DNA of 64,000 bases, from the NCBI GenBank assembly GCA_002205965.3, contig NADL03000689.1, positions 124,001-188,000 of the forward strand, written 5' to 3'. The DNA is from Kappaphycus alvarezii. Its lineage: Eukaryota; Rhodophyta; Florideophyceae; Gigartinales; Solieriaceae. Shown here one piece after another: positions 1 to 10,710 of the stretch; position 1 is the first letter of the stretch, and every line of letters begins with the position of its first letter. The notes under the pieces are model-generated. The model ran no database searches. It was not told the DNA's origin and saw nothing but the letters and a program-made list of their open reading frames with translations. The translations under genes and the position numbers were made by a program.

Positions 1-2
1 CA

Positions 3-734
3 AACCGTAGTCTTGACGGTGGTTTAGGGGGCCTAGGGTTTGCTTCGTCGCCCCCTCCCCAGCCGATGCCATACCCGATAGAATCGCCAGCGTCTGGAAT
101 GTATTTGAGCGAAAGAATGGCGGCAGCGGGCCTAAGCCACCAGCTTCTGCCTATGTTTGACAACGGTGCACGTGAGGAGGCACCAATCCTGGTGAGGGCT
201 CAAAGTAGCTACGGCCGCTATGAAGGGGGAGTATTCGAGGAAAAAATCCCGGCTCCTCAAGGAGGTGGCCGCCTGACCCCGAGTTCCGGCGGCACTAGCC
301 CGAAGCCGTTTGGGCACGAAGAAGCGGCTCGCAAGGATGTGAATGGACTGACTATGAAAATGAAGCGGCGCGCCGTAGATGAGTTTGCGAGTAGCTCGGT
401 TGGCGATGACAGCCCTGAATCATCGCACAGTTCAGAGGATGGGGAGCCATCCGCGCAAATCATGGGTGGAGGCTATTCAGGAGCACAGGTGAAAGTATCT
501 TCGATGTCTCCAGAGTGTCGCGCAGAGACGGCAGTAGGCGTCGGAGGTTTCTTGGGGAAAGAGTTTTACAATGGCGCGTTTTCAAATGGACCGCCATCCG
601 CTTCGTGGGAGCATCCGAACACGTCGCCTCAGTTTTCGTCGGGCTTGTATGGCATTTCGCCCATTCCTTCTCCACAGGTGTTAACAACGTCCACCACAAC
701 TGTAACTCCCATTGAACGCCAGGATGGCTACTAA
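3..734 (+). CDS. 3' part of a low-complexity protein gene, 5' end outside window
   Basis: The frame is open from the first bases of the window (from position 3) through the ATG at 66 to a TAA at 732-734, so I read it as the C-terminal part of a longer gene, at least 243 residues here. An internal start at 66 would give 222 residues. The sequence is rich in Ser, Gly, Pro and Glu, with an acidic serine stretch around 395-450 (motif SSVGDDSPESSHSSEDGEPS) and a Ser/Thr/Pro tail (PIPSPQVLTTSTTTVTP). No folded domain, signal peptide or membrane segment is visible. Such sequence is common in disordered tails of regulatory proteins, but the function cannot be named. Unlike the transposon remnants in the window the frame has no internal stop. 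Confidence 0.6.
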   Translation, partial: NRSLDGGLGGLGFASSPPPQPMPYPIESPASGMYLSERMAAAGLSHQLLPMFDNGAREEAPILVRAQSSYGRYEGGVFEEKIPAPQGGGRLTPSSGGTSPKPFGHEEAARKDVNGLTMKMKRRAVDEFASSSVGDDSPESSHSSEDGEPSAQIMGGGYSGAQVKVSSMSPECRAETAVGVGGFLGKEFYNGAFSNGPPSASWEHPNTSPQFSSGLYGISPIPSPQVLTTSTTTVTPIERQDGY

Positions 735-2715
735 TGATCTGTTGCTACTCATCCCTGGTGGTAATGATCTACATCGCTTGGTTTTTCCAGCAATCGTCAT
801 CATCATCAAGATGCCTTCTGTACATTGCCTAAGAACTTCCTGCATTCAACGTCTTGCATCAGTCCTTGTCGAATCGAGATTGACTGACAATGGACACGGA
901 TTCAGGAAACGTGGAAAGTGAATGGAAGAAGAAATGCCCCTGTCCTCAAACTTAATTTCGCGAGAAGTATCTGAAAATATGTTGGATACCTACTAGATGG
1001 CTCTTCGTCTGGACGGACACAGCAGTCTCCCAGTATGTGAAGCGTACTTCGAGTTATTGAATTTTTAGTCGGCTAGTGCACGAAAGACTGCGTCGGTCTT
1101 CCCTCCATCTACATCCGACCTAACGGGTGGATTTACTCATTCATCGACTTACTTGACTCGTAATTTGATTGATCACCACTGAATCCATTGTCACTACCAC
1201 GCAACTTAAAGTGTGCAATTTGTTTACAATTGTTCTTTGTGATTTTGCCAATAGTTCCCTTAGCTCTCCAATATGATGCTAGATATCCACCCTTCTCCAC
1301 CCATGCCTTGACCACAAATGGAAATTTACGGTGCCAAAAATTCCAATGTGATCTGCCCAGCGAGACAACTTCATAAAACAACTAGAGCCCGAAGCCATGA
1401 ACAAATTATTTTCTTACGTTCACTTCATGTTCTGTGCAGTGACAAAAGTCAGAGCACAAAGGTTGGACTGCAACAATTTGTGAGCGTTCAATATGGCTAT
1501 CTGACCTGAGAGATGCTGTTGACAGCATCATCAGTGCTCCTGTAGGCCTAGGTTTCTGGTTTCTGTTCATGTCGCATCTCACTGAAAGCGAATGGGACAA
1601 AAAACGACATTCGAGAGAAGTTGCGGGTCGTTATTGTAACCGTTCAAATCAAATACGATAGGCAAAAAGAATGCACACCAGTGTTTCTAACCAGGCACTT
1701 TGCTGAGGGTGGCACCCCGATGCGTCCACGATCAAGGAGGTGGGACCATCGGTCGCAAGCCGAGCCCTGAACCAATGCTCTAGGGTGAGGGCCATTCTCC
1801 TTCAAAGACACGCCGCGTTGGTGTTCACTTCCAACGCCGCCTGCTTGTTGACATAGCAACTTCCCTATTTGATATCGAGAAGAAATGCTCCGTTAACCGT
1901 ACTGTAGATCCTCAAACATCAATTAAGCAATTCATTTGACTCCCAATCTTCTCACCAATCGCAATGAACCAACCCTGCTTATATATTCAAACCCGAAGGC
2001 GTCCATGGTGGGCAGCCGTCAATTGGACTCGCGGGTGAGGTTTTTACGAGCACGGGGATAGCCACGGAATTGTCTGTACAGAGTTCATACTCACCTTGCT
2101 CAACTTGCTGGTGATGTAGTGGACGGGTACGCAATAGTGGTGGACGACAGTCGTTCTTCTTTAGACCAACCCGTATCTTCCTTAGCTCATTCATCAATAC
2201 AAACCCTAGAAACCAACAACCCCACTTACTCCCTTTGCTGAATATGATTGCAAGTATCCCTCTAATGTGAGTTCAAGCAAACAATAGTGACGGTTTACAG
2301 ATTAACTAGGTTTGGAAAACTCGATCGGTTCAGATTTCTAGACTATAACGTATCTTGAACAAGGTGTTGAGCTGAAACAACCATTTCTGCAACGATTGCT
2401 CGAGGACTTTCTTTGACACATTCGTCGCTTCTAAACGAAAGAATCTTTCACTCCTTGAAACACCCTATCCCTCTCTTCAGTGAAAGCCACGAGTAATGGG
2501 CAAATGAAAATTACTCTTAAATGACGCATCTCCCCGTTGAGTGGATTCAGACGCGGCAAAAGACGAAGTTACTAAGCGGCAGCTTGCGATCAGACGCAAA
2601 AAAATTGAGAAACATGAGTAGTCAAATAGTTCGATAACAAGATCAGTCGGTTGTAAGAAATGATGAAAAGACAGTCACATGGTAAGGCACCACATTCGCG
2701 AGGATAGTTTGCTTA
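735..2715. other. intergenic stretch, nothing recognised
   Basis: About 2 kb between two genes that converge here (plus-strand gene ending at 734, minus-strand gene ending at 2716). Open frames are short, overlap on both strands and resemble no family I know. It should contain the 3' untranslated regions of both neighbours. Confidence 0.5.
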
Positions 2716-4551
2716 TCAAAGCGAGTCCCTCTGCTGAGATTTCGGCTCATCCAGACGTAAACCGCGCGCCTCGAGCAGTAATTCTTGGTGTGTCTGTTTC
2801 GCTTCCGGTGTCTCTGTCGGTAATCCTTCTTGATGCGCAAAAGCGATACGCTGTGTTTGCGTCGGATGCGCAGTTCGCATGCGCAGTACCGGGGTTTGCT
2901 GCTGCGACTGCGATGAAATGTCGTCATTGCTTAGGTCAGACGACTGCCCTAGCGGCAATCGGTCATGTTCAATGCCATGCAGTCCCCCACGCGGCAGACC
3001 TAAACCCCCTCCTGGAAAAAAATTGGCCAGCCCAATATGTCCGCCCTCCATCCCATCCCGGCCGCTGGCGAATGGGGCACTGTGAGGAGCAAAATCAGTT
3101 GGACCTTGCTCCCCTCCACCTACAGTAGCCCTGGATGCAAACGCCTCCTCAAAAGTCATCTCTCCATCCCTCAGCGATGCAGACCTATGGAAGGTGGCTT
3201 GTGCTGACGTGGTTGATGGCTCGTTTAGTGCTCGACCCAGCAGGAAAGCGTTCGGTTGTTGAGACGTGTCCGGAGCACGTGGTGAGCGGGGAGGAAGAGC
3301 TCCCGCCGGGACCGTTGCAGACGATGGCCCAGAGTTTGACATTTGGCCCGAGGGCATGGACCGAGGTGGGGTCCACACTGGAGAGGTGAAAGCACTTAAC
3401 TGAATTTGATGATCAACATTCAAAATGCCCGGTGTAGAGGGGTAAGGGTAAATTTCCGGGTCAACAATCGTTGGTGATGCTGCCGGCATACCAAAGCTAT
3501 TCATAGTGATATTAGTTTCGTTCAGATGATCAAAGTCCAGAGTAGGAATGCGCAGCTTATCCAGCTCGTGCAAAGATGAGGTGGATTGATGAGGACTTCC
3601 ACTCGGAAAGGATCCAGCGCCAGCTGTCTGCTGCTGGTTTTGTTGCACGACTGGGTGGTTGTGAGCGGGAGGCGCAGAGGTGAACGGAGAGGGGGCGCCT
3701 GGTCGAGTGAAAGCGACGCCGCCTGAGGCCTCAAACGCCTGCAAAAAGCCGTCCGCAGAGACGCCTGGGTTGTAGAGCGGTTTATGGGACAACGACTTTG
3801 TGCCCATGGCACCTTGCGAAGCTCTGCGGGTGAGCGGTGGGGGCGATGCCGGCGGTGGAGATGCCCGAGGGGAAGCTAGAGGTGTATGGCCGGCGGCCAC
3901 CAGCGGTTCCACTCCGACTGCAGCGGCAGCTGCTGCAGCGACAGCAGATGTGGAAGCGGAAATTACCGGGGATGACGAACGGTGGGTACCGTTGAGGATG
4001 GCAAGATCACGAAGCTGGGCACGTTTGAGCGAGTCACGCTCCTCAGGAACCGGCACCAGAAGAAGTTCAACGATATCACGAGCTCTGGAGAGGATGCGAT
4101 CGGCGATATGATCATCGGGAATGTCGACAACTTCGATAACCACGTGAAGAGGTTCATGGAAAACGTGCTCCCAGCCCGGTTTACCACGAACCTCAGCCTC
4201 CTTGTCTTTGCGGATACTTCCCTTGCCGCGGATCATGATGCGACAACGAGTGTCGCGTTCCAGACGCTTGAGAGTGGCGCCCCGAGGACCGAGGAGGCGA
4301 CCGACAAAGTTATAGTCGGGATACTTTTCGGCGGGGACGCGGAGTTTAACTCGTTTACGGAGAGACGGGGGGTGACGGGGGGTGTGGGCATTTTGGGGCG
4401 GATGGTGCGGTTGAGTTGCGGCGGCGATTCGGGCGAGGCCAATCTCGTGTTCCAGGATTTTCCAGGCATGAGGGACGGAGGCCTTGAGGGTTGAGAGAAC
4501 TTCGGCCTCGCGAACCAACTCTTCGAGACGCGGGGGAGAAACTCGGGCCAT
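2716..4551 (-). CDS. STAR-family KH-domain RNA-binding protein (Quaking/SF1-like)
   Basis: The 611-residue protein starts at the ATG at 4551-4549 (context AACATGG); the frame is open a little further upstream but only with non-ATG codons. Near the N-terminus is a short helical stretch (RLEELVREAEVLSTL) in the QUA1 position. Residues about 67-165 form a long KH domain with NFVGRLLGPRG, then RCRIMIRGKGSIR and a variable loop ending RGKPGWEH, then LHVVIEV. Next comes a QUA2-like segment, ERDSLKRAQLRDLAILNGT. KH flanked by QUA1/QUA2 defines STAR proteins, which bind short single-stranded RNA motifs and act in splicing, stability or translation. The remaining ~400 residues are Pro/Ser/Gln-rich and disordered-looking (an alanine run, a QQNQQQ run), with no zinc knuckle, so this is not a canonical SF1/BBP. 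The reading frame is intact and has no introns. Confidence 0.93.
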   Translation of the reverse strand: MARVSPPRLEELVREAEVLSTLKASVPHAWKILEHEIGLARIAAATQPHHPPQNAHTPRHPPSLRKRVKLRVPAEKYPDYNFVGRLLGPRGATLKRLERDTRCRIMIRGKGSIRKDKEAEVRGKPGWEHVFHEPLHVVIEVVDIPDDHIADRILSRARDIVELLLVPVPEERDSLKRAQLRDLAILNGTHRSSSPVISASTSAVAAAAAAAVGVEPLVAAGHTPLASPRASPPPASPPPLTRRASQGAMGTKSLSHKPLYNPGVSADGFLQAFEASGGVAFTRPGAPSPFTSAPPAHNHPVVQQNQQQTAGAGSFPSGSPHQSTSSLHELDKLRIPTLDFDHLNETNITMNSFGMPAASPTIVDPEIYPYPSTPGILNVDHQIQLSAFTSPVWTPPRSMPSGQMSNSGPSSATVPAGALPPRSPRAPDTSQQPNAFLLGRALNEPSTTSAQATFHRSASLRDGEMTFEEAFASRATVGGGEQGPTDFAPHSAPFASGRDGMEGGHIGLANFFPGGGLGLPRGGLHGIEHDRLPLGQSSDLSNDDISSQSQQQTPVLRMRTAHPTQTQRIAFAHQEGLPTETPEAKQTHQELLLEARGLRLDEPKSQQRDSL

Positions 4552-5650
4552 GTTTTCAGGGGTGAGGAGAGGTGGAGCGGGGGCGGAGGACCGGTGCAAG
4601 TGCAGTTGGATCTGTGTGTTTTATCTGAATTTGTAAAATCCAAACCGGGCAGCGAAACGCAAGAGAATGTTTGTTACGGGGCCAGGGAAAGACTACAAAG
4701 CATTACAGCGGAAACGGTTATTTTCTTTGTGCGTGACCTGGCGTTATTCAGTAGGTCGCCAATCACAGCGGCATCAACAAGTTGTTTGGCTCGTTCCCGT
4801 TTCGTATTGGTTGCGTTTTTGTTACCCACTGTACAAGATGACTCCAAAACTGTAATGTTTCCAAACATTTTACCAACTTTTGGATATTTTTAGTGAAAAG
4901 ATGAGTACAGTGTAAGAAATATTACATTGGTAGAGTGGAAAACGGTTCCAACTTTGTGACACAAATATTGAGCAGTAACATACAGTAGTGTACAGTAGTG
5001 TACAGTCCAGTACATTCCAGAAACCCACCCGCAAAAGCACCAGATGGAAATAGTAATTTTCATTATATGCATTATAAATCATCAGCTGTAAGTTGTGTGG
5101 AGTCCATTGCACTTGAATGCAAAAGACTGTACGGAATGGAATACCATACTGTGCTGTACTCTATGTAGCGTCTGCACTTGAGTTGCGAGCATGTGACAGT
5201 GTTAGTCGTGACTTACTGTAAAGCAAAGTAGATACTGCAGTTTCTTCCCTTCTCTTTTTTTGTTACACAATACGTATATTCTGTTCATGGTATAGCAAGG
5301 CGCAAAACAAATCTCAAGGATTGAACAAAAAACAAATATAATGCTCTTATTTTCCAATCCAATCCCAACAAATTAAGTACAGTACAGTTCAATGCAGTAT
5401 GACCCATGACGTCACAACCTTTATCTTTATCTTCTATCGTACCTCTCAATTCAAACACTGCATTATCTCTCCCGAGTTGCCAAAGTCGCTGTGGCCATCT
5501 TCCCGCCTCGTTTCACACTCCCCTCGACTAAATCGCTCCACCAAAGCATCATTTCTGAGCGACGTATTGGCACACAGCCCTCTGAAAAACCCGCAACCAC
5601 AACGAAATCTTGCCATCCTTTCCCTACGACCGCCTGGTACTAGAGTCGAG
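4552..5650. other. intergenic stretch with TACAG-type motif clusters
   Basis: Upstream region of the KH gene and of the possible small gene at 5651. It holds two clusters of the dispersed motif: 4981-5020 (TACAGTAGTG twice in tandem, then degenerate copies) and 5377-5400. Nothing coding was recognised. Confidence 0.5.
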
Positions 5651-5831
5651 ATGGCCCTTCGCAACGGCGTCCTAATTTGCTTGTCCGCATACGAGCGTAT
5701 TAAAGCTCTGTCTCAGGTAACGACACATTACATGCTCACTCCATTGTGTTCTTATGCTCAATCAACAGACGCTTCACGCGCTTCTGGAACAGTGTACCAC
5801 TTCTGACGCTTGTCACACGAGTGTCCAGTAG
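5651..5831 (+). CDS. possible two-exon small gene, 42 residues
   Basis: Exon 1 is 5651-5716 (ATG, 22 codons, ending ALSQ). A 52-bp intron follows at 5717-5768, starting GTAACG and ending CAACAG. Exon 2 is 5769-5831, continuing in phase (TLHALLEQC...) to TAG. The joined peptide is 42 residues and reads like an amphipathic helix (YERIKALSQ|TLHALLEQC) spanning the junction, which is why I prefer the spliced model over the unspliced frame. The ATG sits about 250 bp downstream of a TACAG cluster. I do not recognise the protein. Alternatives are chance splice-like signals or one part of a larger gene. Confidence 0.35.
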
Positions 5832-7860
5832 ATCTCTCGTGTATATCCTCTTCAAATACTCTGCTTTCCTGTTGGCATTGCTTCCGCTGCGACGCCGTGA
5901 AAAGAATAGTGACAAAGTTAATTTGGCTCTCACAATAAACTTTAGACAGACATCACTGCCAGCATGACTTTAACGTTCAACTTGTGAATCTGTTTATACC
6001 ACCAGATTTTGCAAACGCTGCTGCGGTATCTTCTGATTTGCTGTATCCCTCCCTACAAGTTGATCCCTTCTTGCCTTGTACTGTATAGCTGCGTAAAGCA
6101 TATCATCATTGTGCCTACAGTACTAACCGTCTATCTCTTGCGGTACTTGAGTATTCAAGGTTACGATAAAATAATCGGCTGGTACAACATTTGAGCTGCG
6201 GTATGATACCGTACCGGTTAAGAAGAGGGGTTTCTGACATGTTAGGATTTCTCAAGCTACGTACCAAGCAGAAAAATCAAGATTGCAAATGGCATCCCAG
6301 TTTCCAATCCAACCCTGATTTCCTTTCAGGCCGTGTCTACAGTACAGTATACCGCAGCCTGACAGTACTGAACCAGAAGTAGAGATTTTCACCAGGATAC
6401 CAGTGGAACCAACGTCTGAGTCACGGTGATACAGTATTGTACTTGGGAACGTCCTTGGTCATAATGAGGTTTTGCACTGCAACTGTACCGTAATTTCATA
6501 GACAGCACAGTACAGTAGTGAGGTGCGCCATGTATCCTCCGCGAAAACTGGGCAAACAGAACAAGACTGACGAGTACAGTACAGTAGAGTGCAGTGCTCA
6601 CAGCAGTATTCAATATGGGACTGCATAGTGACACTACCACTGATTACCACAATGTGAAACAAGTCTAGCAATCGTCAAGATATTTTTTGTCGTGGAACTT
6701 ACTCATTCTATATTCATAGAGCTAGACACTTCCGCCTTTTGCCGGGAGGAGGATTTGTTTCGCTGCTCAGCTTTGAATGAAATTATTCTTATTTCTGGAT
6801 CTGGTCAAGCTAGAGGGGCTCTGGGAGTCTCCCAGTACCAGCATTCGTCCTTGCTACGTATCCCCGTTCAGGACGCTCGATTAGTAATCCAGCAATGTAC
6901 CGCTGAACTGTAGTCCCCTCTGCACAATACCAACAACCCCCGATTCAGTGCAGCTACGTTAACTGCACCCAATGAATCAACTAAAATGGTTTTCATGTCT
7001 GAAAGCAAATTTTAGGAAGATTCACTTTTGAGCAGTTCACTTGCCACATGTGAACTCATGAGGTCCATGGGGAAAAGTTTTCTTCCCTACGAGTCTCGTG
7101 TTTGCGTAGAGAGCACGACATTCACTAGCCAGTGTCAAGCTTCCCCGTGACCGAGGCGTTTGGTCCCATTCCTTTTTGAAATTTGCGTCGTGAACCATCC
7201 AGCTATATTGCAAAAGCGCGACCTTAGAAGCGGGGCGGCAGTCAATATACTGCACCTCAAGGTCTGATGATAAGGACTCATACTCATGCGAGAGCCTGAG
7301 ACGCTTCTAAAGCCTTACGCGTTTTAAATTTAGTTGCATTGACGGATGTCACGGTCATTGCTTTTCTGCAGGTACTGCAATGGATGCATTCGCAGGAGCC
7401 ATGCGAGTAATTGTTTCAATTATATATTCGTAGGCCGCAGAGAGCATTCTCATCCGAGCACCTGTTCGTTTGTGTTTGCCATGTACGTCGTTAATTGAAC
7501 GGTCAGTGTAGAGCATAACCACTCTCCGCAACAAGGCAACATCATCACGGCACAGATCAAGTCAAGCATGCTCAGTGCTTCCGGGCGAATAGAGATGAAA
7601 GCTTCCCGGGACGCCCTCCAAGAGCCAGTAATTCAGAAAGATTTCTTAGTCTCCGTGGCAATCCATCCTCAGCTGTCAGTAACTATGTTTATTTGGTGGA
7701 AGGGCACACTACAGGACTCCACCGTAGGCGGGAAATTACTAAATATAGTTATACTGTAAGTACTTTACAGTACAGTACAGTACAGTATACAGTATAGTTC
7801 AGTAGAACAAAGTACCTATACGGTAGTCGGGAGCATCGAAGCGGGAGACTTTATCAACGC
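5832..7860. other. intergenic stretch with several TACAG-type clusters
   Basis: No gene recognised in about 2 kb. Clusters of the TACAG/CTGTA motif lie at 6337-6352, 6501-6520, 6571-6600 and 7761-7800; the last has five TACAG units nearly in tandem. A minus-strand open stretch at 7037-7255 has protein-like composition but matches nothing I know. Confidence 0.45.
7761..7800. repeat. TACAG tandem array
   Basis: Consecutive TACAG units (TTACAGTACAGTACAGTACA and onward, then ATACAGTATAG): one of the longest uninterrupted runs of the 5-nt motif that recurs through the window. It lies about 60 bp upstream of the retrotransposon tail at 7.86 kb. Confidence 0.8.
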
Positions 7861-7861
7861 C

Positions 7862-8275
7862 AAATTCGTGAATCCATCAACTCCCTCGAACACACGGGTC
7901 TCATGCCTCAACCCCTTGACATCTCTGAACGTCGCGAAAGCGTTAAAGTTCAAAAGGCATCAAGAGTTTACCACGACTCGTATAAGGTCCCGATTGATCC
8001 CAGTGCCAATATCCACTGGTGGGGGTGCCACCCCTCAATATCCACTGGTGGGGGGTGGCACCCCTACGCATTCGCGGGGCTGACAGAGGTGGCCGGGCAC
8101 GTCGCCGTGCGAGCCATGGAGACCTTCGGGCGGATGCGATTCGTCCTCATACGGTAGAAAGACAGGCTGCGGGGACAGTTTCGTCCAACACAAAATGGCT
8201 TGCGGTTGGTCTTGCACCAGCCTTGTAAGATAGTCCCGCCTGACTCTGCCTCGTTTTCAGACCCTCCGATACCGT
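7862..8275 (+). mobile_element. fragment of retrotransposon-type polyprotein C-terminus (lineage A, copy 1)
   Basis: Decayed copy of the C-terminal end of a polyprotein seen better at 19.5-20.1 kb in the opposite orientation. The two align over about 400 bp, from CCTCAACCCCTTGACAT to the CCTCGTTTTC region. Readable parts are GGGWHPYAFAGLTEVAGHVA, RAMETFGRM and WLAVGLAPAL. The 'ET/ST-GGWHP' plus helical tail pattern is what follows the DVTVxSP/NP motif in reverse-transcriptase polyproteins with a restriction-like endonuclease-type C-terminus, which I know from non-LTR elements of algae and protists. The frame is broken by a TAG after FVLIR and by frameshifts. No reverse transcriptase domain is attached, so it is 5'-truncated or fragmented. 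Confidence 0.5.
8007..8065. repeat. 30-bp tandem duplication inside retrotransposon tail
   Basis: Two adjacent copies (8007-8035 and 8036-8065) of CAATATCCACTGGTGGGGG followed by a palindrome-like GGGTGCCACCCC. The related copy at 19.7 kb has a single unit, so the duplication occurred in this copy after dispersal. Confidence 0.8.
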
Positions 8276-8768
8276 ACACAAACCTGAACCCCCACCCGTC
8301 TTGGGAAGTAGCGTAGCCGTCTTATGTTGTACAGTACTTTGCACCTGTAATCAGTAAAGCACCCCTAATACCCACCCGTGTGTCGCTGAGTGTACAGTAC
8401 GCAATAATTTACTGTAAAAGTATTCGAAAAGTATCGAAAAGCAGTCATTGCAGGTACTGTAGAGTGCGACTGAGTTTTTTTTTTGAAGTATACAATACTG
8501 GAGGGGTCGACTGTAAGCGGGGTGCGATGCTATAAAAACCGTGACCAAGCAACCAAGACGGCCTGTCTCAGCGCAAAAATAGTATAAAATAAGAAGAAAC
8601 TATACATCATTACAGAGTTTACGCAAGCAAATTTACGCAATTGATGTTACTAGGTTTTCACTAATTTTTTTGTGAAATGATTACAGTAAAAAAAACTATG
8701 ACTTACGCTTTTAGGTAGTGACCAACTCAGGAGTATTAGCATTGATCCTCGTACTCTGATCCTGGTTG
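8276..8768. other. intergenic, TACAG motifs, no gene
   Basis: Single and paired CTGTA/TACAG motifs at about 8327-8336, 8390-8400 and 8412-8462. Nothing coding recognised. Confidence 0.4.
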
Positions 8769-8800
8769 TAGGGGATTTTTAGGGCTTTTAAAATCCCCTA
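8769..8800. repeat. inverted repeat (11-bp stem, 10-nt loop)
   Basis: TAGGGGATTTT at 8769-8779 is the exact reverse complement of AAAATCCCCTA at 8790-8800. It lies about 400 bp upstream of the Harbinger transposase remnant and could mark an element end. A matching terminus on the far side was not found. Confidence 0.6.
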
Positions 8801-9179
8801 AAAATAAAAAACCCCTAGTGCTCAAAGTCAACATCAGTCGTGGATGTCCGCACGACCATAAGGTCCGCATTACTGCAGCTCGCGGAAGAAGGCTGGGGAC
8901 GACCATGAACCTTATCACGCGTTTTCGTGCGAACTCTCCGAGTTCTTTGGTTTCTAGTTCTTACGTTATAGAGAATACATCCAGTAGATTCCTTGATGAG
9001 CGCAATGAGCATAGAAGATACTTTCAGCGTTCGAATCGTATCTCTACATTCTGCTTCAGCTTCAACTTTAATAGCCTTACTGACGGTTGTTGCCTATCGC
9101 TTTTTCGATTCAAGAGAGGGGATGTAGGTACAATGATAGGTATAATTTCATGGAATAAGCCTCAACGTAGTAGAAATAG

Positions 9180-9660
9180 GTATGTCGCTTCTCCCTTACT
9201 TGCCACTTGCGTAGTTTTGAGGCTACTTGCTACGCCAGCAAGTTGGAGAGATATGGAGTTTCTCTTTATTATCCATGCATCGCAGCTCTCGGAGATATTT
9301 TGGGAAGCTTGGGGCGTTTTATAGAAACAAGAGGGCATCTTATTACCACAAGTATATCTCCGAAATTCTTAAGCGAGGGAGTGGAAACATATTCCGCAGC
9401 AGTCAATGAAAAATGTTCAGATCTGGAGAATGTTTTTGGGTTTATTGACGGAACGGTAATTGATATCGCACGTCCACCTTGTAATGCGGTACAGCATGTG
9501 GCCTACAATCGAAAAAAAAGAAAGCAAGCGCTCAAGTGGCAAGCTGTTACAGCACTTGATGGATTGTTTTTTCATGCATTTGGACCACTGGAAGGACGCC
9601 GACATGCCTAGACGCTTTATGTTCGAAGTGGACTAGAAGAATCGTTGCCATCTATTACGA
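9180..9660 (+). pseudogene. PIF/Harbinger (DDE_Tnp_4) transposase fragment
   Basis: The first part, in one frame, reads LRLLATPASWRDMEFLF and HASQLSEIFWEA, matching the region before the catalytic core of HARBI1-like transposases. A frameshift near 9325 moves to the frame holding VFGFIDGTVIDIARP (first catalytic Asp in FIDGT), YNRKKRKQALKWQAV, LDGLFFHAFGPLEGRRHA. After a TAG the frame resumes with LYVRSGLEESLPS. The second Asp and the Glu regions are missing. Truncation, frameshift and stop show it is dead. The minus-strand Myb-like/coiled-coil ORF 400 bp downstream is probably the second protein typical of Harbinger elements. Confidence 0.75.
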
Positions 9661-9718
9661 TAATAAACGAATCTACTATGCCTAATACGGGGAAAGTGCA
9701 TATAACAGCCGGGTTTTT

Positions 9719-9747
9719 CTGGAGATTCCCTTCCAGGGAATCTCCAG
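9719..9747. repeat. perfect 12-bp hairpin
   Basis: CTGGAGATTCCC (9719-9730), loop TTCCA, then its exact complement GGGAATCTCCAG (9736-9747). It lies between the end of the Harbinger transposase homology and a 56-bp direct repeat. Confidence 0.85.
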
Positions 9748-9758
9748 TGCAAATCTCC

Positions 9759-9878
9759 TTCACTAGAAGAATACATTAGTCATAAGGATCAATAAATCAG
9801 TAATATTTAATGATCTATCTTCTTCACTAGAAGAATACATTAGTCATAAGGATCAATAAATCAGTAATATTTACTGAT
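9759..9878. repeat. 56-bp direct repeat, two copies
   Basis: 9759-9814 and 9823-9878 are identical except for one A/C difference near the end, with an 8-bp spacer. Each begins TTCACTAGAAGAATACATTA. It is a local duplication between the transposase and Myb-like remnants. Confidence 0.9.
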
Positions 9879-10034
9879 AAACAAGACGGGGTTTGGGGCG
9901 AGCCCCCAAAGCGGTGCTCAGGGAGAGGATGAATGGGTTCAAGAACGATTCTTTTATCTCAGAAATGGCAATTTGTACTAGATTTAAAGGAGACTTACTA
10001 CTTACGGGTCCGCGAAAATGCGCTAAGCAGAAGC

Positions 10035-10710
10035 TAGAACTTCTTAAGTTCAAGCTCGTTCTGCGCGCCGCGCTCCTTACGGCGTACAGCGCAGTCTTTC
10101 TTGCGATTATCCTGGTCCTTCTCCAAATTCATTCGCTCTTGTTACCGCTTCAGACGGTCCCTTTCAAGCTCAATTCGCCCCATTTCCGTCTCTTTAAGCG
10201 CTGTACCAAGCAGTCCAAGTTCTGTTTCGTCGTCGATACTCAACACAGAGCTTCCTGCCTGCTGCTTTTTTTTCGCGCTGCTGCTTTCCACATCATCTTC
10301 GCTGTTGAAATGCAAATTTAGTTTCCGTGAAAAAGAGGGCGCAACCAATTCTTTCCAGATTAGAATCTTCTCTGCGACTCGCGTAGCTTCTGTTTCTTTC
10401 AACGAGTCTCGTTTCTTATCAAGATTGTTGCAAGCCTCGGTCATCATCCGTAAAATATTTTCTAGCTCCCCTATATCCAGCAAACCCCCGAAATTCTTCT
10501 TGCGGTGACTTTTTGTGAGAGATTGGGGTTTTTATTCGCCTTCTCTGCCGTTTTCCCAAAGCGCTTGTTGATTTCTCCAAACCAGGCCACATGGTCCCTT
10601 GACTCTGCTTCATCACCCGCAATGATGAGGTCTTCATATTCGGTGTATTTCGGGCGACGGCCCGATTTCTTGGGCGGTGTCGGAGGCGCGGTTGTGGCTA
10701 TCTAGGAAGT
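10035..10710 (-). pseudogene. Myb-like/coiled-coil second ORF of a Harbinger element
   Basis: Read on the minus strand, the first part (about 10700-10480) has PKKSGRRPKYTEYEDLIIAG and HVAWFGEINKRFGKTAEKAN, like the Myb/SANT-type proteins that accompany Harbinger transposases. A frameshift near 10490 leads into a 113-residue open stretch (10483-10142) with a charged helical tail (ELENILRMMTEACNNLDKKR; LKETEMGRIELERDRLKR), then a stop and more Lys/Glu-rich sequence. DNA-binding head plus long coiled-coil tail fits this protein class. It faces the transposase remnant (convergent). The family call rests on composition, order and context, not on a diagnostic motif. Confidence 0.45.

Noticed and set aside
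3982-4494. 170-codon plus-strand frame opposite the KH domain
   Set aside because: Antisense shadow of the conserved KH coding sequence.
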